Assembly: GCA_905221605.1 (NCBI GenBank)
Contig: CAJNDS010000668.1
Span: 1,147,055-1,211,054 of the forward strand
Length of the DNA stretch: 64,000 nucleotides
Reading direction: 5' to 3'
Origin: Symbiodinium natans
Taxonomy: Eukaryota > Sar > Dinophyceae > Suessiales > Symbiodiniaceae
The notes under the pieces are model-generated. The model did not search any database. It saw nothing but the letters and a program-made list of their open reading frames with translations, and had not been told where the DNA came from. This document shows positions 11,950 to 23,600 of the stretch, one piece after another; within the stretch, counting starts at the first letter, position 1, and each line of letters opens with the position of its first letter. A program made the position numbers and the translations under genes.

Positions 11950-12700
11950 ATTTGGAAAATTACACACATTCTAGGGTATAATGATGTAGGATTTCCAAGA
12001 TATGTAAAAAAGCCAATTAAAGATTTTTGTACCAGTTGGTAAGGATATTAAGATTGTAACTCTTGTAAGATAAGCTCTTGCACCACTTTCTAAACCTACA
12101 GTATACACATGATGCCCCCAAACAAGACTTCCAAGAAGAGAAATAGATGACATGGCAAAGATCATTGATTGGTTACCAAAGATTATGACTTGTAAAATCC
12201 CAGAAATTATTATGGAAATGATCCCAAATGCAGGAATTATTAAGATGTAAACTTCTGGATGTCCAAAAAACCAAAATGAATGTTGATAGAATATAGGATC
12301 TCCTCCAAATATAGGATCAAAGAAAAGTGTATTAGAATGAAGATCACCCAATATTAAAAGAAGTGTACCAGATAAGGTTGGAAATATTAATGACAGCATG
12401 AAAGCTGTAATCAAGAAAGCCCAAGGAAACAATGGGATAGTCTTTAACGTCAGATAATAAGATCTCAGATTTAGAATTGTTGTCCAAAAGTCAACAGGGG
12501 TAAGACATGAAGATATACCAGAGATTAATATTCCAAATATAAGATTTCCTGTACTTGAAGGTGATAAAGTCATAAAAGAAGTGGATAATGGCTTCCTGTA
12601 CCACCTCCAAATTCTGAGATTATAGAAAGGATTAGGAAAATTTTATGAATGTAAAAGAATTAAGATAGAAAAAACTATTGACTCTAGGATATACCACTTC
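11950..12700 (-). pseudogene. cox1: Mitochondrial cox1 fragment inserted in nuclear-type DNA (NUMT)
   Basis: The minus strand from about 12600 to 11971 encodes roughly 210 residues of the central part of cytochrome c oxidase subunit I. Visible are PLSTSFMTLSPSS, the heme/copper segment WFFGHPEVY (CuB His and cross-linked Tyr), WGHHVYT (the two CuB His), FGNQSMI and SLPTGTKIFNW. The wording is that of alveolate mitochondria. The usual VDTRAYFT is VGLESGARAYLT here, and after IFNW the sequence departs from the family and stops. Both N- and C-terminal thirds are missing. The segment is AT-rich and abuts CCCTAAA repeats on both sides. Read with the standard code it is open, so insertion is recent, or the piece comes from a fragmented alveolate mitochondrial genome or a chimeric assembly. 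Confidence 0.85.
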
Positions 12701-13571
12701 TGGAGACCCTTGAAAGACAGGATGCCGCTGCGCCCGTGGCTGGCACCAAATTTTCTCGCGTCTTCAGAATCTAAACAACCCTAAAGCCCCTAAACCCCTA
12801 AACCCCTAAACCCCTAAACCCTCTAAACCCTGTAAGCCACTCAAAGCCCGCACCTTATGAACTCCACAAGGCCAAAACCCTACACCCTACACCCTACACC
12901 CTAAACCCTAAACCCTAAACCCTGAACCCTGAACCCTGAACCCTGAACCCTAAACCCTAAGGAAGGTGGCGAGTCCCAGGGGTCCTGCAGCAGCTCGCAC
13001 CTCGTTGCAATCTTCTTAGGGTAGCTTCAAAGGCCCGTAGTAGCTAGGATGGCCCTGGGAACCCTCTGAGACATGTTCTTACACATGACTTGGGATGATT
13101 CCCCCCTATACTCACACTCCTTAACCTTAATAGAATTATAATACCCCCTGGACTGTTAGTATAAGGGGGAACATCCCAACATATGATCCTCTTGGACCCA
13201 ATAAAGGAATGTATAACGTATTCAGAGACTGTTTACTTACCCGAGCTGGGGCTCACGGAGCGTTAAGAAATTCATCCCCGAGCTCGCGGGTATGCCCTGA
13301 AGAGTGGAAAGGGCTTGGGAGTTAGGGTTTAGGGTTTAGGGTTAAGGGTTTAGGGTTTAGGGCTTAGGGTTTGGGGTTTGGGGTTTGGGGTTGGTGGCCT
13401 CACTACAAGAAAGGACCCCCAAGTTCTTAGCAGAGTTTCAGGGGCCACGTCCCGGAACCACAGTTCCCGAAACCCTAAACCCTAAACCCTAAACCCTAAA
13501 CCCTCCTTGTATAAGGCTGCTTTTTGTGCAAGTAGAACCTACGAAAAGCAGGCTTGGGGTCTTGAGGTACA

Positions 13572-13671
13572 GGTTTAGGGTTTAGGGTTTAAGGTTTAGG
13601 GTTTAGGGTTTAGGGTTTAGGGTTTAGGGTTTAGGGTTTAGGGTTTAGGGTTTAGGGTTTAGGGTTTAGGG
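13572..13671 (+). repeat. Interstitial TTTAGGG array
   Basis: About 14 near-perfect TTTAGGG units, with one TTTAAGG variant near the start. Confidence 0.95.
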
Positions 13672-14197
13672 TGGATAGAAGCATGAGGGGGTTGAGGGTT
13701 CGGCGGCATGTAGGGCTTAAGAGTCTATGGGGCCTTGCTAGGCTTTCGGACTTGGGGCTTCGGGCTTCGGGTTTGTGGGCATAAAACCCAAAAGGCCCTA
13801 AAGGATTCAGGAAACACCCGACCTTCCCGCGTATTTGGGGGTTTACCTTATTGGGGTCCTTATGATAAGGGAATCCTACTGTTTTGGCATTTATACTAGC
13901 GGGCCGTTATTTTCGTAAACCCCCATTTACAGCACCACTGTCCGCCAAATAACCCTCCTAAACCCCGAGCCCTTGAACAACGAATCCTAAACCTTGACCT
14001 GGTAGCCCAGTAACCACATCAAAAAGAAGGGCACCCTTTTTGGGGGGTTGGCTACCTTAAAAGGGAACCCAGAACCACAAAAAAAAAGAGGAAAAGGGTA
14101 CCACTGGGCACCAAGTTGGGGAGAATGAGGCCGCCACAGCCGCCCAGCCACCTCGTCCACCAGCGCCGCAGCCTTCTCAAAGCGTTCCTTTACCCAA

Positions 14198-14292
14198 AGA
14201 GCCCTCAAGACCCCTTAACTGAGGAACATAAACCTTACAGCATACTAAGTTAAGGATCCTATATTCCTTAGTCGAGGAGTTTTGGGCTCTCT
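14198..14292. mobile_element. MITE-like element, family 2
   Basis: This 95-bp element starts AGAGCCCTCAAGACCCCTTA and ends with the inverted GTCGAGGAGTTTTGGGCTCT. It is the neatest copy of the family. Noncoding. Confidence 0.6.
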
Positions 14293-14633
14293 GGGTTGGT
14301 CTCAGGGTAGTTGCAGGGGCCCTTATTGAAGTGGCGAGTCCTTATAATAGCCCGTGCATACCCTGCAAATTTCAAGGGCCCATGCTTCAGAAGCCTTTAA
14401 AAAGGACATTGGCCATGTAACTACCTTTAGATTCGAGTTCGGGGGGTTAGGGCTGTAACCTAGGAGAAAGAAGCTGTTACCCTAAACCCCAAACCCTAAA
14501 CCCTAAACCCTGAACCCTAAACCCTAAACCCTAAGCCCTAAGCCCTAAGCCCTAAACACCAACTCAAAGAGGTGCAAAGGTTACTTGCTCGCACCAGGGG
14601 GTCTTAGAATTTACTGGGGACATTGGGCAACAT

Positions 14634-14783
14634 AGGGTTCATGGGACTTACTAACCAATTATAACTGTACTTATAACCCTACTTATACTACCCCTAAAGG
14701 GCCTCATAGGGGGTTATCCCAATTTTTTAGTAGGGTTGTAAGCCCAGTTATAAGTAGTTACTAAGTCCCATGAACCTCCAAGC
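14634..14783. mobile_element. MITE-like foldback element, family 1, copy B
   Basis: The left arm has GGTTCATGGGACTTACTAACC and the right arm the inverse ending CCCATGAACCTCCAAG. The interior matches copies A and C. The extreme left end is altered by a degenerate TAGGG. Confidence 0.65.
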
Positions 14784-15702
14784 ACCCACCCCAAAACCCT
14801 AAACACGCAACCCCCGCAGAACCCTATCAAGCATAATATGGGGTTGGAGTAATTTCTACTCTTATCGCCTTATGGTCCCTATAGCGGTATACTGTACTAA
14901 AACCCAGAACCCTGTTCTAATCATTAAGACCCCAAAAGTTCGTGCCTCCTGCCACGCTGGGTCGTTCTCCGGCCTGAGCGCACCAGCTGCCCCGAAACCG
15001 AAGGATAAGGTTTAGGGTTTCGGTCTTATAGGCTTCCTCGAGTCCTCGAGTCACCTAAATACCCTTAAAGCGAGATACATCAATAATCAGGGTGCACTTT
15101 CGTGTTTTCAGGGTGTACGCCTTATTCGCGGGGCGATTTCGGGTTCTGAGGTTCGAGATTGGGGTCTACGGGTTTAGGGTTTAGGGCGTTGGGTTTAGGG
15201 TTTAGGGCCCACGGCCGAAGATGAGAAGGCCTCGTCTCTGCAATTTTAACTGTCGGCATGCTGGTTCTTGCCGGCTTTGACAGCGGTGTCCCACAACCTC
15301 CAACCTAACACCCTAAACCCTAAACCCCAAACCCTAAACCTTTGCACCCTAAATCCCCCCACATCCTAAACCCTAAAACCCTAGACCCTAAACCACCCCT
15401 GACACACCAACGCCTGTAGTGCAGGACTTAGGTTACGATGGAAACCCTTGAGCAAAGCGCTGGATCCATACTTTCCCAGGGACTCCAGAAGAGTAGATAG
15501 GGTTGAGGTGTGGGAACTTTAGGGGCTGTGGCTTGAGGTTCCAGGTTTAGGGTTTAGGGTTTAGGGTTTCGGGTTTAGGGTTTAGGGTTTAGGGTTTAGG
15601 GACAAGGCCAGGGAAGCAAAGTTTCAGGGCGTTTTTGCGTGTTTGAGTCTGGGGCTTGGGGTTGCGGAGGGGCGCGTTGAAGCGCCCATGGATCCCATCC
15701 TG

Positions 15703-15857
15703 TACTTGAAGGTTCATGGGACTTACTAACCACTTATAACTCTACTTATAACCCCACTTATAATACCCCTAAAGGGCCTTATAGGGGTTAGCCCTATTAT
15801 AAGTAGGGTTATCAGCCCAGTTATAAGTGGTTAGTGAGTCCCATGAACGTCCAGGTA
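15703..15857. mobile_element. MITE-like foldback element, family 1, copy C
   Basis: 155 bp from TACTTGAAGGTTCATGGG to CCCATGAACGTCCAGGTA, arms inverted and nearly full-length complementary. Very close to copy A. No protein. Confidence 0.7.
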
Positions 15858-16798
15858 AGCTCTGAACCCCAAATCCTAAGCCCTGCGTGGAGGGTTTAGG
15901 GTTTTAGGGTTGGGGTTCAGGATTTCAAATTGCAGGTGTGCCCGCGATTCTTCTAGTTCCTGTAAGACTCAAGGCTTAGAGAGCTTTCTGCGCACAAACC
16001 CCTGACACCCTAAACTGCCCTTCCGCCCTCTGGTTGAGCGCCCTGGCCTCCGTTGAAGGCCCTCCATGAGGTCGCCACTCCTCCTTCTTCCCATGCGAAG
16101 CTTAGCTGTCCAGTACCTAGGGGTTTTAAAGGTTAACCTTTGGGATTATAAGGGGAATATATTAACCCAAAAAGGTTAAAGGTTACCTACTCTACTACTA
16201 AGGAAGGAACCCACACCAGGAAAGTACAGTCTGGTGTGAGCCCCGTGATGTGGCCTCCCGCCAGCTGGTGCTGTCTGCTCGCCGAAGCTCGTCGCGCCCC
16301 CACAAGCTGGCCCCTCCACGGCGATCGCCCACGTAGCCCGCTGAAAGAGCTCCAACCCTAAAACCCCAAACCCGCAAAAAACAAAACCCTAAACCCTAAG
16401 ACCGAAAAAGCCTTAAACCCAAAAGCCGTAAACCCTAAAACCCTACACAGATGCAGCCCTGAAACCCCTAGAACTCCTAAACCCCTCCCAAAAAAACTTT
16501 AAGAGACCTGAAGCCCTAAACCCTAAAAGCGGAAAAACCCGAAAGCCCAAAAGAAACCCTTATAAGAAAAAACAGACCGAAGACAACCCTACAGCCATTA
16601 AACAAAAGACAAAAAACGAAAACCCTAAACAAACCTGAAGCCCTAAAAACAAGGCCAGAGCAACAACAACAAAAAGAGAAGCCTTAACACAAAAAAAGAA
16701 AAGCCTCAAACACCTTAAGCCAATAAACCCTTAAAACAAAAAACAAAAAACAAGGGAGGAGGGGGGAAAACAACCAAAAAAAAAAAAAAAAAAAACGA

Positions 16799-16814
16799 CG
16801 TCGGGATCCCGACG
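16799..16814. repeat. Perfect 16-bp palindrome after a poly(A) run
   Basis: CGTCGGGATCCCGACG directly follows a run of about 20 A and precedes a GC-rich coding-like patch. A structural or restriction-like palindrome; function unknown. Confidence 0.7.
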
Positions 16815-16905
16815 CCGCGGCAGCGGCTTCTTCCGCAGCTCGGCGAGCCTCCTGGTTGAGGGTCGAGAGTTTTGTTTTAGGGTTTAGGTTTAGGGTTGAG
16901 GTGTT

Positions 16906-16937
<32 letters not shown>

Positions 16938-17754
16938 GGATCAGGGATCGAGGGTTTTGGGTTTAAGCTTTTTGGAGGTTCAGAGCGGTTCAGGGGGAGA
17001 CTTCAGGGGGAATTTTAGGTGGTTTAGGGGGGGGTGGGGGTTAGGGAGGGTTTTGGCCTTAAGGTTTATAGGGCTCAAGGTTTTAAGGTTTAGGGGTTTA
17101 TATATATATATATATAGGGTTTCAGAAATTAGGGTTTAGAGCTTTCCAGGGCTTCAGGGAGTTTGAGGGCTTAGGGTTTAGGGTTTAGAGCTTTAGGGGG
17201 TTTCAGGGAGGGTTTACGGGGGGGGGGGGGTTAGAGGGGTTAGGAAATATACCTTGCCTAAACATCCTATACTCGAAATGAAGGCGTGTAGGGCCGTAAA
17301 TCCCGAAACCCTTCAACCCTAAGCCTCGAAACTAAAGCGGAAACTCCTCAATTAGGGGCACCTATGCCCAACAACCCAAAACCCCAACCGCGGCACCCCA
17401 AACCCCAACGGAAAGGCACAGCTATAGCGGATATAAGGAGGGACCCCTAGAAGGGACCCTCCATCCATTTCCCCAAATTGGATATACCTTGTATTGTTCC
17501 TTGTTCCTATATACCTAAGTAGCCCCTACATTACCCCTAAGGCCCCTAAAACGGGTCCCTCCTTTAGTCCCTTGACGCTCCTCAGCCTCGAAAGCCTTGG
17601 CTGCCGATGCAACCAAGGATGCCGCCACTGGCGACACCAAAGTGGCCTGGAATGGGGCTTGGGGCTTGAGGTTTAGAAATTTACTTGTGGGAAACCATGC
17701 AGAATGTGCCGCTGTAAGCCCCACGAAGCCTAGGACACTAAGCCTAAACCCTAG

Positions 17755-17933
17755 GCCCTAGGCCCTAGGCCGGGCCTAGGCCCTAGGCCCTAGACCCTAG
17801 ACCCTAGACCCTAGACCCTAAACCCTAAACCCTAAACCCTAAACCCCAAACCCTAAACCCTAAACCCTAAACCCTAAACCCTAAACCCTAAACCCTAAAC
17901 CCTAAACCCTAAACCCTAAACCCTAAACCAAAC
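17755..17933 (-). repeat. Variant-gradient telomere-type array
   Basis: The unit changes in order along the array: CCCTAGG, then CCCTAGA, then CCCTAAA, each in a block of several copies. The CCCTAAA block is about 16 units long. Confidence 0.9.
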
Positions 17934-18489
17934 CCTTAACCCGAACAAAACCCTTGATGCCCTAGGGACCCTGTCGAACTCTGAACCCTAGAAGCCCCAG
18001 CAGCCCTGTAAAACTCGACTAAACCTTTAGGGTTTAGGGTTTAGGGTTTAGGGTTAACCCTATAGGCCCTGTAAGCCCTTGAAGCCAAATTTACACCCCA
18101 CAGGCCCTAAACCCTACACGCCCCACGGGCTTCCACCCCTACGAAAACCCTGAAGCCCTACAAGCCCCAAACCCTGTGCCCCAAACCCTGAACCGCAAAA
18201 GCCCGAGCGCAAAAAGCCCTCAGCACCTTAAACCCCTATAAGCCCCAAACCTTGCAATCATCCTTGTAGCCCCTTTTTTTGCCCCTTCTAAAAGAAAACC
18301 TTGTGAAATGTTTTGGAAGTCCCTCTGAAACCATTCAAACCCCCCGTTGAAGCTCCTTAGAAATCCCTTTGAAACCCTCAACCCTACACCTAAACCGCTT
18401 TTTCAAAAACTCTTTAGAAACCCTGTTGCACACTCAACCCGAAACCCAAAACCCCTTCGAAAATCCCTTTTCAGCCCCCGCCTCCAGCC

Positions 18490-18570
18490 CCCTGAGGCTG
18501 CTCCCCGCGGACGCCCAGGAGCACAAGGCCCGATGCAGGCGCTGCGTCTGCGGTGCAGACTGGGGTGTAT
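18490..18570 (+). other. Coding-like shard
   Basis: A GC-rich + strand frame (LRLLPADAQEHKARCRRC...) ends in TAG at about 18568 and is cysteine-containing. Too short to assign. It borders the (GA)n tract. Confidence 0.25.
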
Positions 18571-18608
18571 AGGGGCAAACGCAGACAGACATGCGAAACA
18601 CGATGACG

Positions 18609-18622
18609 AGAGAGAGAGAGAG

Positions 18623-18661
<39 letters not shown>

Positions 18662-18920
18662 CAGGAGTGCGAGAGAGAGAGAGAGAGAGTGAGAGAGTGA
18701 GAGAGCGAGAGAGTGAGAGAGTGAGAGAGAGAGAGTGAGAGAGAGAGAGAGTGAGAGAGAGAAAGAGACAGGAGTGCGAGAGAGAGAGAGAGAGAGAGTG
18801 AGAGAGTGAGAGAGCGAGAGAGTGAGAGAGTGAGAGAGAGAGAGTGAGAGAGAGAGAGAGTGAGAGAGAGAGAGAGAGAGAGAACGAAAGCTAGAGAGAG
18901 AGAAAGAAAGAGAGAGAGGG
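18609..18920 (+). repeat. (GA)n microsatellite with a 107-bp internal duplication
   Basis: GAGA repeat with AAAG, GTGA and GCGA variants. The block beginning AAAGAGACAGGAGTGCGAG at 18655 recurs at 18762 with the same internal variants, showing a tandem duplication of 107 bp. CGCAGACAGA occurs on both sides of the tract. Confidence 0.9.
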
Positions 18921-19049
18921 GGGTAAAACTCAGACGCAGACAGATGTGAAATATAACAGTATTTGTATAGAGAGATAGAAAGGGAGCTTAGGGTGTAGGG
19001 TGTGGAATGATGGTCTATGCCTAAACCCTAAATCGTAAACCCAAGATAC

Positions 19050-20635
19050 TTGACCCTGTCACTGGACAATTGTGGGGTCCTGATATTAACGACCCCGGTA
19101 ATCAACTCACCTTTTGTTCCTGTGCGAAGCGTCCAAACCAATGAAAACTTGCGCAACCCGTTCCAGTAACTAGCTCAGGCCACACGAGGAGAAAGAAGTT
19201 GTATATTTACAGTTGTAGGTTGTAATGTTGCACCAGAAGTAACAGTATCCCTGTCAACGGGGAACTCAAGGTAGCTAGCCAATCGTTCCGAGCCACTCCC
19301 GACGTTAACTATCGGAAGGATCCCCAGAGTTGCTATCTCCAGGGGGTGGTAACCTATCGCTCTAGATGTATCCACTAGCCGTCCGGCTGCGTGTTGTACA
19401 CCTATCCCGATATTCACCTGAACAGCCACCTGCCCTCAGTATCCTCCGGCCTCCGGCTATGAGTTGTAAAGAGAACAGATAACTATCCCGAGGTTAGGGA
19501 AAAGGATCTATTCCTCGTCAACGCCCGACCCTTTTGGCTCCTCTTTCCTCCGGATGCGAGTTGGCCAATCAGGTCCACGACGTACAGGAACACTATCCAC
19601 GGGGGCGAAAACTGTACAATACAGGCTGCTACAGTACTAAGAAGGGCCCTTCTTGAGCAGCTTACAGCTGCGATCGAACATGGGATCATCATTCTATCCA
19701 CGCTCGGCCACGATGAAGTCGGCAAACTATCCATGATCCACATTCGAGAAGGGGTCCAAACCCGAAATACATGTACACGTCAAATCACCATCCCGTGGAA
19801 TCAACCTGACCTCTTTGTGCTAAACACCCCCCGTTTTCGGGACGCACTCAGCGGTCAGAAAATCGATGAATTCGCGACTTCTATCCCGGTTAGCTTCAGG
19901 CAAAAACAAGAACGCAGGAGGCATAGTCGACCTGATCGCCAGCCCCTTTAGGGCGCCCACCACCACCCGCGATTACGGCGATCACTCCGGCTATCCTCGG
20001 AAGCAACACTTCCATCCGCTAACCTCGACATTCATCGCAGTAGCACAAACCACCAGTCCGTGGCTCTTGGCTACACTTCGTGCCCTCACGTCTACTCCAC
20101 GTAGTAAAATTGTCTATCCGTCGCATTCTTGGAAAATCAAGCGTCGCTTCTATCCATTTCATCACCCGACTCAGTTCATCTTCTCCATAGCTATCCTGGG
20201 TAAGGCCTCACTTTTGATCAGTACTCTTCGATGCCAATGTAGTTCCCACGCTTCTATCCCTTCATTCCTGTATACGATCTTCTCCGTGGGGACTCACTGG
20301 TGATTAGCCATGCCCATTCTGATCTTTCCTCTTCTCCACAGCTTCATCTTATGGTCTTTTCATGTGAAGGTCTTATTGGTGGCGAGCCATGCCTTCCCAG
20401 AAGCTTCCGCCGCAGGGTCTTATTGGTAGCTAGCCAAGCCCTGCACCAGAGTCTCACGACAGCCGTTCACCCACTCATCTCATCCTGTGCCATCCATCCG
20501 CTCTATCCCCCCGCGTGCGCTACCAGCCATGGCCCGGGCACATGACTTTGCATGTCCCATTCTATCCCTCACGCCGAGCCATTGGTGACTAGGCAGCTTT
20601 GTGCTTTCGTCCTATCCCCGCTTGTCGCCATTTCA
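19050..20635 (-). other. Noncoding 3' tail of the giant retroelement (3' UTR/LTR candidate)
   Basis: Telomere-type repeats stop at about 19045, and from there to the ORF3 stop the DNA matches the element in base composition and in dense CTATCC hexamers (14 seen). A TGACCCTGTC at 19053 could be the LTR edge, since Ty1/copia LTRs run TG...CA, but with no second LTR in the window this cannot be confirmed. Purine runs on the minus strand at 20323-20337 and 19538-19551 are possible polypurine tracts. Five imperfect copies of TTGGTNNCTAGCCA lie at about 19270, 20297, 20375, 20422 and 20581. Small open frames here lack any protein signal. Confidence 0.5.
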
Positions 20636-23600
20636 TCAGGCTTCATCTCTTTGGCGATCACGTCGCGGTCTCCACGTCAGCGGCCTTCCATGCTTTCCCT
20701 TTCCTTTCGCAGGATCACCCGCAGAAGCATCACTTGCATCATCACCCGTCTCAACGCCCACGTTTGCCCGGTTGGTTGATGTCGTCTCAGTGCCTCTGAA
20801 CTCCGGGTTGAGCGCTTCGCTCATCGCTGACTCGTCTTCTGTTTCGGGACCAGTGACGTGGCCACCCCTTTGTGCCCGAGTTCTCTCTAGCAGAGAGCCC
20901 TTTCCTCTTCCTCTATCCAGCATCTTCGTCCCTTCCGCAAACCTGGGTACAGTTGGCATCCATCCGTATCTGCCTCCTCGATCATCAGCTCTATCCCTAT
21001 CCCGCCCTTTTCCCCATCCGCGTGATGAGCTTCTCACCGAACTATCATCACTCATGGCGTACTTCGGCCACCTGATGATATCCCTTCTCTCCCTATCCAG
21101 AGGTGATCGGGTCCTCGCTTTGGGCTCAGCACCATCGGTTCTCGCCCCACCTCTCTCTTTCGGTTGTATTGGACTCGAACTTTCTGCCCTGATCAGTGGC
21201 TCTTGTCTCTTCCCCGTCTCGTCCTTAAGCTCCACATCGACGGTTCTCGTACCTTTCGATTCTATCCTTCTTGGCCACCCCTTCTCGTTCAGCTCCACTA
21301 GGCTTACCCCGGCAATTGGATATGCCGTGCCCGCATTAGCCGCACGCGCCTCCGGCTGCGCCTCGTCACGAGAATGTCCGGCTACTCCCATCGAAGCCCA
21401 GTTCATCATCATTCCTCCCATCGGTACTGAACACCAGTATACCTCTGTCACCGGACCTGTCTCCGATCTCTCCCTTCGTAGCCCTAGGTTCCGAATAGCA
21501 GATCCAGCAGCATGGCTATATCCATGAAGTTTGTTCTTCTTCCCCTTAATCTCTCCCCATGTCGCGTTGAATGGTATCCCTTCGGTGTCAAACTTCATGT
21601 GCTTCGCCATGGGTTGAGTGGGATCTCGCTTTGTTTCTGCAACTATCCTCTCCATGATCTCCAGACAACTATTCGCAGTCTGCACCATCAAGTCCCTCGT
21701 GCTTTTCGCCCAAGCGTTGTTCCCCCATAACGGCGAGTTAAAACCTGCGGCCATAGCTATCAGCAGCTGATAACTCATAAACTGTCCTCCTCTCCTCAGA
21801 CACCCTGCATGCATGGAGAAGAACCTCTGCCTCGCTGTCACTACAGCGCGTGCCGCAACCGTCTCAAGGGCTTGCTGGAAATCTGACGCATCCACAATTC
21901 CCGAGTGATCTGTGCCACTCTGATTGTACTCGAAGTTCAGAATCTTCCCGAACGATGTGGCCAGCTCTCTATCCAACATCATCGCATGAATCGCCGCCTC
22001 TTCCATAGCGAACCTGTATACCCCCGGTCGTGACGCTGCTATCTCGTACTCAGGCCACAATCCAGCCCTAAAACCTAAGTACCAGTCTTCTGCGGGGTTC
22101 AAGCTCGCCAGTATCCCTGCCACCACGTCTCGTTCTATCATGTCTATCCTTTCGGCCACCATTCTGAACGAGATTTTAATCCCTGCGCGGTCGAGGGCTT
22201 CCTGTATCTTGGTCTTCCACTTCGTCTTTCTTCCCATAGTCGCGTTTCTATCCGTGATTTCCCACAAATTCATCCCCATCAGGTAGTCCGGGTAGGATGG
22301 CATAGGCTTGCAACACATCGGGCAGATCACTATCCCTTTCGCCATTCTACAGTGGCATGCCAGGCAATGCACGCACTCCTCCGTCATTTCCGACATTATC
22401 CATCTCACTCTATCCCGGTATTCATCTGTCCCCAATGTCTTTGATAGTCTATCCCTGTTCACTTGTGAGTCCCCCCTTTCATCGGCTAACATGTCCAGCT
22501 CGCAATCACGCATGTACAGAGCCGTGTACGTGTCCTCGAACCAAACCGCTTTCCAACATGCCATTGGTACGGGCCCGAGGAGCATGAAGCGCCCACTTCT
22601 TGTTACCACCACGTCGCCTCCGATTAGTGTGAACATCCTCATGTCTATCGCTATTCCGATTCTCCTACCTCGCACAGCCGCCAATCTAAGCGAGTCGTAT
22701 AGCCATTCTGGCATCCCTCCTTGTGGGAATTCTAGCCCATGCATGCTGCTCACGTCCGATGGCTCAACAGAGTACTTCGTCCAGTGTGCCTTGAGCGTCA
22801 TCTGCGACCCTCGCAAAGGATTCCCCATGTCGTCCCGATGCCATCCTTCCACTATCACTCCACTATGCCCTGCCTCTGGCCAAACTATCCCGTCCTTCGC
22901 GTATTCTTGCCACTGTGCGTCACCCACCACCATGTATCCGGTGCATGGAAGATCAGCCGGGTGCAGCCTGAACCACAGAGATTCCCGCTCTTCTTTCTGT
23001 CCCTCCACTCTGTCTCCAGCCCAACTCTTCAGCATCGCCACGTTCCTCGGCATCCTCATTCCACTCGTGGGTCTCACTGCCAATGGGATGCCCACCTTCA
23101 GCTCCTTGGTCTTCGGACATCTATACACTTTGCTGGTGATCTCTATCCCGTAAAACTGTGACAAGTAAGCGATTCTGTACTCGTCGCCTCTCCTGAGCCT
23201 ATACGAAGATCTCTCGTCAACTTCTTTTCTGATCCTAGACCAGGCTATCCCTCCTCCGTGGTGTTGTTCCGCCCACAGCGCATACTCTATCCCGTTTCCC
23301 TTATCGATCGCTGATCCATCTATCATCGCCTCCTGCGTGCTTCTTCTCACATTCCTCCTGTCGCCCCTTTGTACTGGGTACGCATCTCCTCCCCACGCTG
23401 CCAATTCCGCCACTATTCTTGCCATCTCAATGTACACATTCGCAGGGTACGGCTTTTCTATCTCGGTCACTTCTCCTTTGATTCCTAGCTCATTCAGCGT
23501 AGCACCTGTCCACGTCGTTACCGAGTCATTAGATACTCCCGTCGCCGTAACTAGCTCCTCTGGCTTTCCCTTTTCTATCCCCATTACCATCCTCGTCTCA

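Larger units (their letters stand above)
12701..18605. repeat. Telomere-repeat mosaic from the cox1 insertion to the (GA)n tract
   Basis: Alternating TTTAGGG and CCCTAAA arrays lie at 12885-12960, 13320-13380, 13572-13671, 14478-14565, 15540-15600 and 17755-17933. MITE-like elements are at 14198-14292, 14634-14783 and 15703-15857. The stretch 16360-16800 is strongly A/C-rich on the + strand with degraded AAACCC units. A minus-strand frame at 13987-14208 is open for 73 codons but unrecognised. Otherwise I see nothing gene-like longer than about 100 bp. Confidence 0.8.

Noticed and set aside
19175-19743. Two small minus-strand frames (84 and 86 codons) in the 3' tail
   Set aside because: No domain, no conserved start and dense in the CTATCC motif; they read as noncoding tail.
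20323-20337. Polypurine tract (minus strand) as the edge of a 3' LTR, with another at 19538-19551
   Set aside because: Neither is followed directly by a convincing TG LTR start, and there is no second LTR in the window to compare. Kept only as a possibility.
20601-21527. A 308-codon + strand frame and many smaller + strand frames between 20600 and 64000
   Set aside because: They are antisense to intact retroelement proteins, have low-complexity Ser/Leu/Pro composition and match no family.
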